Shown: piece after piece, positions 61,128 to 64,000 of the stretch
Numbering within the stretch: the stretch's first letter is position 1
How the letters are laid out: each line of letters opens with the position of its first letter
Assembly: GCA_020634975.1 (NCBI GenBank)
Contig: JACKAQ010000003.1
Span: forward strand, 1-64,000
From: JACKAQ01 sp020634975 [NCBI: Calditrichia bacterium]
GTDB lineage: Bacteria > Calditrichota > Calditrichia > RBG-13-44-9
DNA length: 64,000 nt
Direction of reading: 5' to 3'
The notes under the pieces: model-generated
What the model was told of the DNA's origin: nothing
The model's input: the letters and a program-made list of their open reading frames with translations, nothing else
Databases searched by the model: none
Made by a program: the position numbers and the translations under genes

Positions 61128-61163
61128 AAAGGTCGCTATTCACACGTTTAGCGACCTTTTTTG
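61128..61163 (+). terminator. rho-independent terminator after tRNA
   Basis: Stem GGTCGCT / AGCGACC (preceded by AAA and followed by six T) with a 12-base loop, about 10 bases after the displaced tRNA 3' end. Confidence 0.9.
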
Positions 61164-61560
61164 TTTACACGCCGCATTCAATATCATCTGTATTTAATAT
61201 GTATGCAAAATTTCACAAATGCATATCAAACCACATTGATTTGTAAAATTTCCGTTTTCAGATATCTGAAAATTCCTGCTAAATAATAAAGCTGAGATAC
61301 ATTTAATTTAAATACGTTGTAGCCGTAAATCCCAAAAGGGCGTCCGAATACGACGCCTTTTTTATATGCCTCAAAATTAATATTTGCAATTGTGCCTACC
61401 GAATCATGTTGATTGTCAGATTCATTCCATAAATTTTACGTCACGAATGAAAAATATTTCAACTTACAGGCAAAATTCGTATTTTATGCAAATAATAACC
61501 CGTCAATCAGCGCTGTTTTTTTTGAAAATGATGCCAATTTTAAATTGTGAAATACTATCG
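61164..61560. other. AT-rich intergenic region before Y_Y_Y sensor gene
   Basis: About 400 AT-rich bases without a gene. It contains a free-standing terminator (61334-61364). Nothing else was recognised; the promoter of the sensor gene should be between 61370 and 61560. Confidence 0.55.
61334..61364 (+). terminator. orphan terminator-like hairpin
   Basis: Stem AAAAGGGCGTC / GACGCC followed by TTTTTT with a 7-base loop. No gene ends nearby on the plus strand after the tRNA terminator, so it may close a small RNA transcribed from 61170-61330 or act on the leader of the next gene. Confidence 0.7.
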
Positions 61561-64000
61561 ATGTCTTTTTTCAGCAAGAACAAAAGACAACGTAAATCCC
61601 CGGTACAACGGATACTTACCGCTTTTGTTGTGTTTTCATGGATTGTATTTTATTCCACAGCTTTTTCCCAATCAGAGTTTGATTTTGTTAACGAGAGCGG
61701 TATTCCCCATATTCAAAATTTCAGCCCAAAAGATTACAATGGGTCATCGCAAAACTGGGCAATGGTTCAGGATTTGCGCGGCATCATGTATTTCGGGAAT
61801 GTGGATGGCGTTCTGGAATACGATGGCGTCCATTGGCGATTAATCAAAACACCTCAAAATGCCACAATCCGCTCAATGGCAATGGATAAAACCGGGCGTA
61901 TTTTTAATGGCGCAATTGGTGATTTGGGATATCTCGCACCCGATTCCGTTGGCACAACCCAATTCGTTTCGCTGAAAGAAAAATTGCCACCCGATTACCG
62001 CGACTTCACCGATGTCTGGTATACCCGCATTACACCCGATGGCGTTTATTTTATGACCTACCATTTTCTGGCGCGTTGGGATGGTTCAGAAATGAAAGTT
62101 TGGGACCCTCCGGTCAGCAATTTTTTCCGCTGCTTCACAATTGCGGATACGCTGATGGCTCATTGCGGCGTGGATGTGGGTTTGGCAAAAATGGTAGACG
62201 ATTCGTTGCAAATCATCCCCAATTCAACCGGTTTCCGATATGTCAATTTTGTAGCTCCTGCGCCCGATGGAGGCGCCATATTGGGCGCGTCGATCAACAA
62301 ATTGGTGCGATATGACGGCAGCACTTTTGAAATCCAAAATAGCGCGGTTGATGCGTATTTGGCGAAATACGAGCTTTACAGCGGATGCTCAATTCCCGGC
62401 ACAAATTTGTATGCATTGGGAACGTTGAGCGGCGGTGTCGTGATTACGGATGCGGATGGAAACATTAAAAATATATTCAATAAAAACAGCGGTTTACGCG
62501 ATGAAACTATTTGGTCGATGGATACCGACAATCAGGGCGGATTGTGGATCGGGATGAACAATGGTCTGGCGCGAGTGGCGCTGCCGCCGCAATCCACTTT
62601 TTATGATGAATCGTTGGGAATCGAGGGCACGGTAGAGGCGATGGAACGCCACACCGGCACTTTGTATGCAGCCACCAGCAACGGCGTTTATTATCTGGAA
62701 CCGGCAGTTTCTGTGCAATCGCAGCCGCAATTCCGGGAGGTTGAAAATGTTGGTGCGCAGTGCTGGGATCTGCTGTCTATCGGTGATGATTTGTTCTCCG
62801 CTTCGCACAACGGCGTTCATCAAATTTCCGGCAATCGCGGCAAATTGATCTATCAAAAAAACACCAATTCGCTGTATCAATCGCGATTTCATCCAAATTT
62901 TATTTTTGTCGGCACTGAGTTTGGTCTGGCATTTCTCAAAAAAACTGCCGGAAAATGGGCGTTTGCCGGCATGCTGCCGGGCATTAAAGATATGGTGAAC
63001 ACCATTGCGGAAGACGATGACGGAAATATTTGGGTGGTAAATTCCCCTTTAAATTTACGCAAAATCACGCTCGCCAGCGGTGTGCCGCTCGACAAGTTAA
63101 CGGAAGCGGACGTCACGATTTCCAGTTACGAAAAAACACCGGCATTACAAGACAAAATGCTGGGCAGCATCTATTTTCTGGATGGAAAAGTGCTGGTTTC
63201 CACAAACAAAGGTCTGTTCGGATGGGAAGATGATCGATTTATTCCGGCAACCAATTTTGACAATCTGGCAGATTCGACCCTAAATATCGTGCAAATAAAA
63301 CGCTCTCCGGGCGATGTGGACCGGATTGTTGCAATTCAGAACGGCGAAATCAGAATCGGCACTATCGACCCAATCAATCGCCAAACAACGGTGTGGGACA
63401 CCGCCCGATTTGCCGACTTGCGCGATCATGGGCAAATTTATATGCTGTTCCCGGACAAAGGCATTGGCGGCGAATTGTCGGCAGATTATCGCTATCTCTG
63501 GATCAGCAACGATGAGGGATTGCGGCGATACGATTTGTCAATTTCACCCAATGTTCAAACAGATTTCCCGATGCTGATTCGCCGGGTGACAGTCAATACC
63601 GATTCGCTAATTTTTGGCGGAACGGATATTTCCGAACCCGGAACCGTGCGCGAACTGCTCTACAAAAACAACGCCTTACGTATTGAATTTTCCGGACTTA
63701 GCTACGCTGCACCGGAAGCGAATCGCTATCAGTATTTTCTCGAAGGATTCGACACCGACTGGTCGCACTGGACATTGGAGAGTCAGAAAGATTACACCAA
63801 TTTGCCGGAGGGCAACTATCGCTTCCGGGTGCGATCGCAAAATTTGCAACAGCAATTCAGCGAGGAAGCAACATTCGTTTTTGTCATTTTGCCGCCGTGG
63901 TATCGCACAGGATTGGCATATTTTATTTACACAATTTTAGGGATTCTGGGATTGTTTTCGCTGGTGCGCTGGCGGGTTTCACTGGTGGAAAAACGGGCGG
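61561..64000 (+). CDS. two-component-propeller / Y_Y_Y domain membrane sensor (partial, runs off window)
   Basis: Open frame from ATG 61561 to the window end (813 codons, incomplete at the 3' end). Signal-anchor or signal peptide near residues 18-40 (RILTAFVVFSWIVFYSTAFS). Then two-component-regulator propeller blades such as SSQNWAMVQDLRGIMYFGNV, IWSMDTDNQGGLWIGMNNGL and NTIAEDDDGNIWVVN. Near 715-780 the Y_Y_Y domain: YQYFLEGFDTDWSHWTLES, YTNLPEGNYRFRVRSQN. A transmembrane segment follows (IYTILGILGLFSLVRW), then VSLVEKRA, where a kinase, cyclase or DNA-binding output domain should begin beyond the window. Such proteins sense extracytoplasmic, often carbohydrate-like, ligands. No Shine-Dalgarno is obvious at 61561. 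Confidence 0.88.
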   Translation, partial: MSFFSKNKRQRKSPVQRILTAFVVFSWIVFYSTAFSQSEFDFVNESGIPHIQNFSPKDYNGSSQNWAMVQDLRGIMYFGNVDGVLEYDGVHWRLIKTPQNATIRSMAMDKTGRIFNGAIGDLGYLAPDSVGTTQFVSLKEKLPPDYRDFTDVWYTRITPDGVYFMTYHFLARWDGSEMKVWDPPVSNFFRCFTIADTLMAHCGVDVGLAKMVDDSLQIIPNSTGFRYVNFVAPAPDGGAILGASINKLVRYDGSTFEIQNSAVDAYLAKYELYSGCSIPGTNLYALGTLSGGVVITDADGNIKNIFNKNSGLRDETIWSMDTDNQGGLWIGMNNGLARVALPPQSTFYDESLGIEGTVEAMERHTGTLYAATSNGVYYLEPAVSVQSQPQFREVENVGAQCWDLLSIGDDLFSASHNGVHQISGNRGKLIYQKNTNSLYQSRFHPNFIFVGTEFGLAFLKKTAGKWAFAGMLPGIKDMVNTIAEDDDGNIWVVNSPLNLRKITLASGVPLDKLTEADVTISSYEKTPALQDKMLGSIYFLDGKVLVSTNKGLFGWEDDRFIPATNFDNLADSTLNIVQIKRSPGDVDRIVAIQNGEIRIGTIDPINRQTTVWDTARFADLRDHGQIYMLFPDKGIGGELSADYRYLWISNDEGLRRYDLSISPNVQTDFPMLIRRVTVNTDSLIFGGTDISEPGTVRELLYKNNALRIEFSGLSYAAPEANRYQYFLEGFDTDWSHWTLESQKDYTNLPEGNYRFRVRSQNLQQQFSEEATFVFVILPPWYRTGLAYFIYTILGILGLFSLVRWRVSLVEKRA

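Noticed and set aside
61547-61843. 98-codon open frame overlapping the start of the Y_Y_Y gene
   Set aside because: It is out of frame with the clear 813-codon sensor frame and has no domain.

Overview
The window looks like a chromosomal segment of an uncultured or poorly studied bacterium related to the Calditrichota / KSB1 part of the FCB group. Reasons: a secreted protein ends in a Por-type C-terminal sorting domain with the NYPNPFNP signature (8706-9836, minus strand); there is a GWxTD-domain protein, a two-component-propeller/Y_Y_Y protein, several TPR/CHAT proteins, many signal peptides and lipoboxes typical of a diderm, and many short palindromic intergenic repeats. This is inference from family content, not a marker-gene placement.

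Layout. 1-3870: a DUF4398-like lipoprotein and a peptidoglycan cross-linking cluster (a frameshifted L,D-transpeptidase, an intact one, and a membrane-anchored protein of unknown function). 4002-7289 (minus): an outer-membrane protein and a hybrid histidine kinase with two receiver domains. 8151-9836: KhpA and a sorting-domain protein. 9837-13214: repeat-rich, AT-rich accessory stretch with a RibD-C/DHFR-like reductase, a flavodoxin-fold quinone reductase and a TMEM175-type channel. 13350-26303: an unusual block of envelope proteins: SH3/FlgO-like protein, caspase-fold peptidase, patatin lipase, TPR protein, a parvulin-TPR-CHAT fusion, and a vWA-TPR-OmpA protein whose TPR module is a paralogue of the separate TPR protein. 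26808-47968: two giant, GC-rich genes on the plus strand (about 4,000 and 2,970 codons once single-base frameshifts are bridged) with no family I can name with confidence; the first ends in at least nine copies of a roughly 60-130-residue repeat. 48068-51371: flavin monooxygenase, NAD-dependent epimerase and short-chain dehydrogenase. 51616-60266: lipoprotein, an ECF sigma/anti-sigma/GWxTD operon, and a minus-strand run PduO - SerC - Fe-ADH - M50 protease - PQQ-like propeller. 60530-64000: a stand-alone CBM48 protein, a tRNA-Asn whose 3' acceptor strand lies about 85 bp away, and the first 2.4 kb of a Y_Y_Y sensor that runs off the window.

Most interesting: (1) the 13-48 kb block, where two caspase-clan peptidases (C14-like and CHAT), a patatin lipase, an OmpA-anchored vWA protein and two giant repeat proteins sit together; (2) the parvulin-TPR-CHAT architecture; (3) the interrupted tRNA-Asn; (4) several families of dispersed palindromic repeats. 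A caution: six coding frame breaks and one tRNA irregularity were found. Most of them lie at homopolymers and nearly all look like one-base deletions, so either slippage decay or imperfectly polished sequence is possible.

No insertion sequence, phage module, CRISPR array, rRNA or replication origin was recognised.
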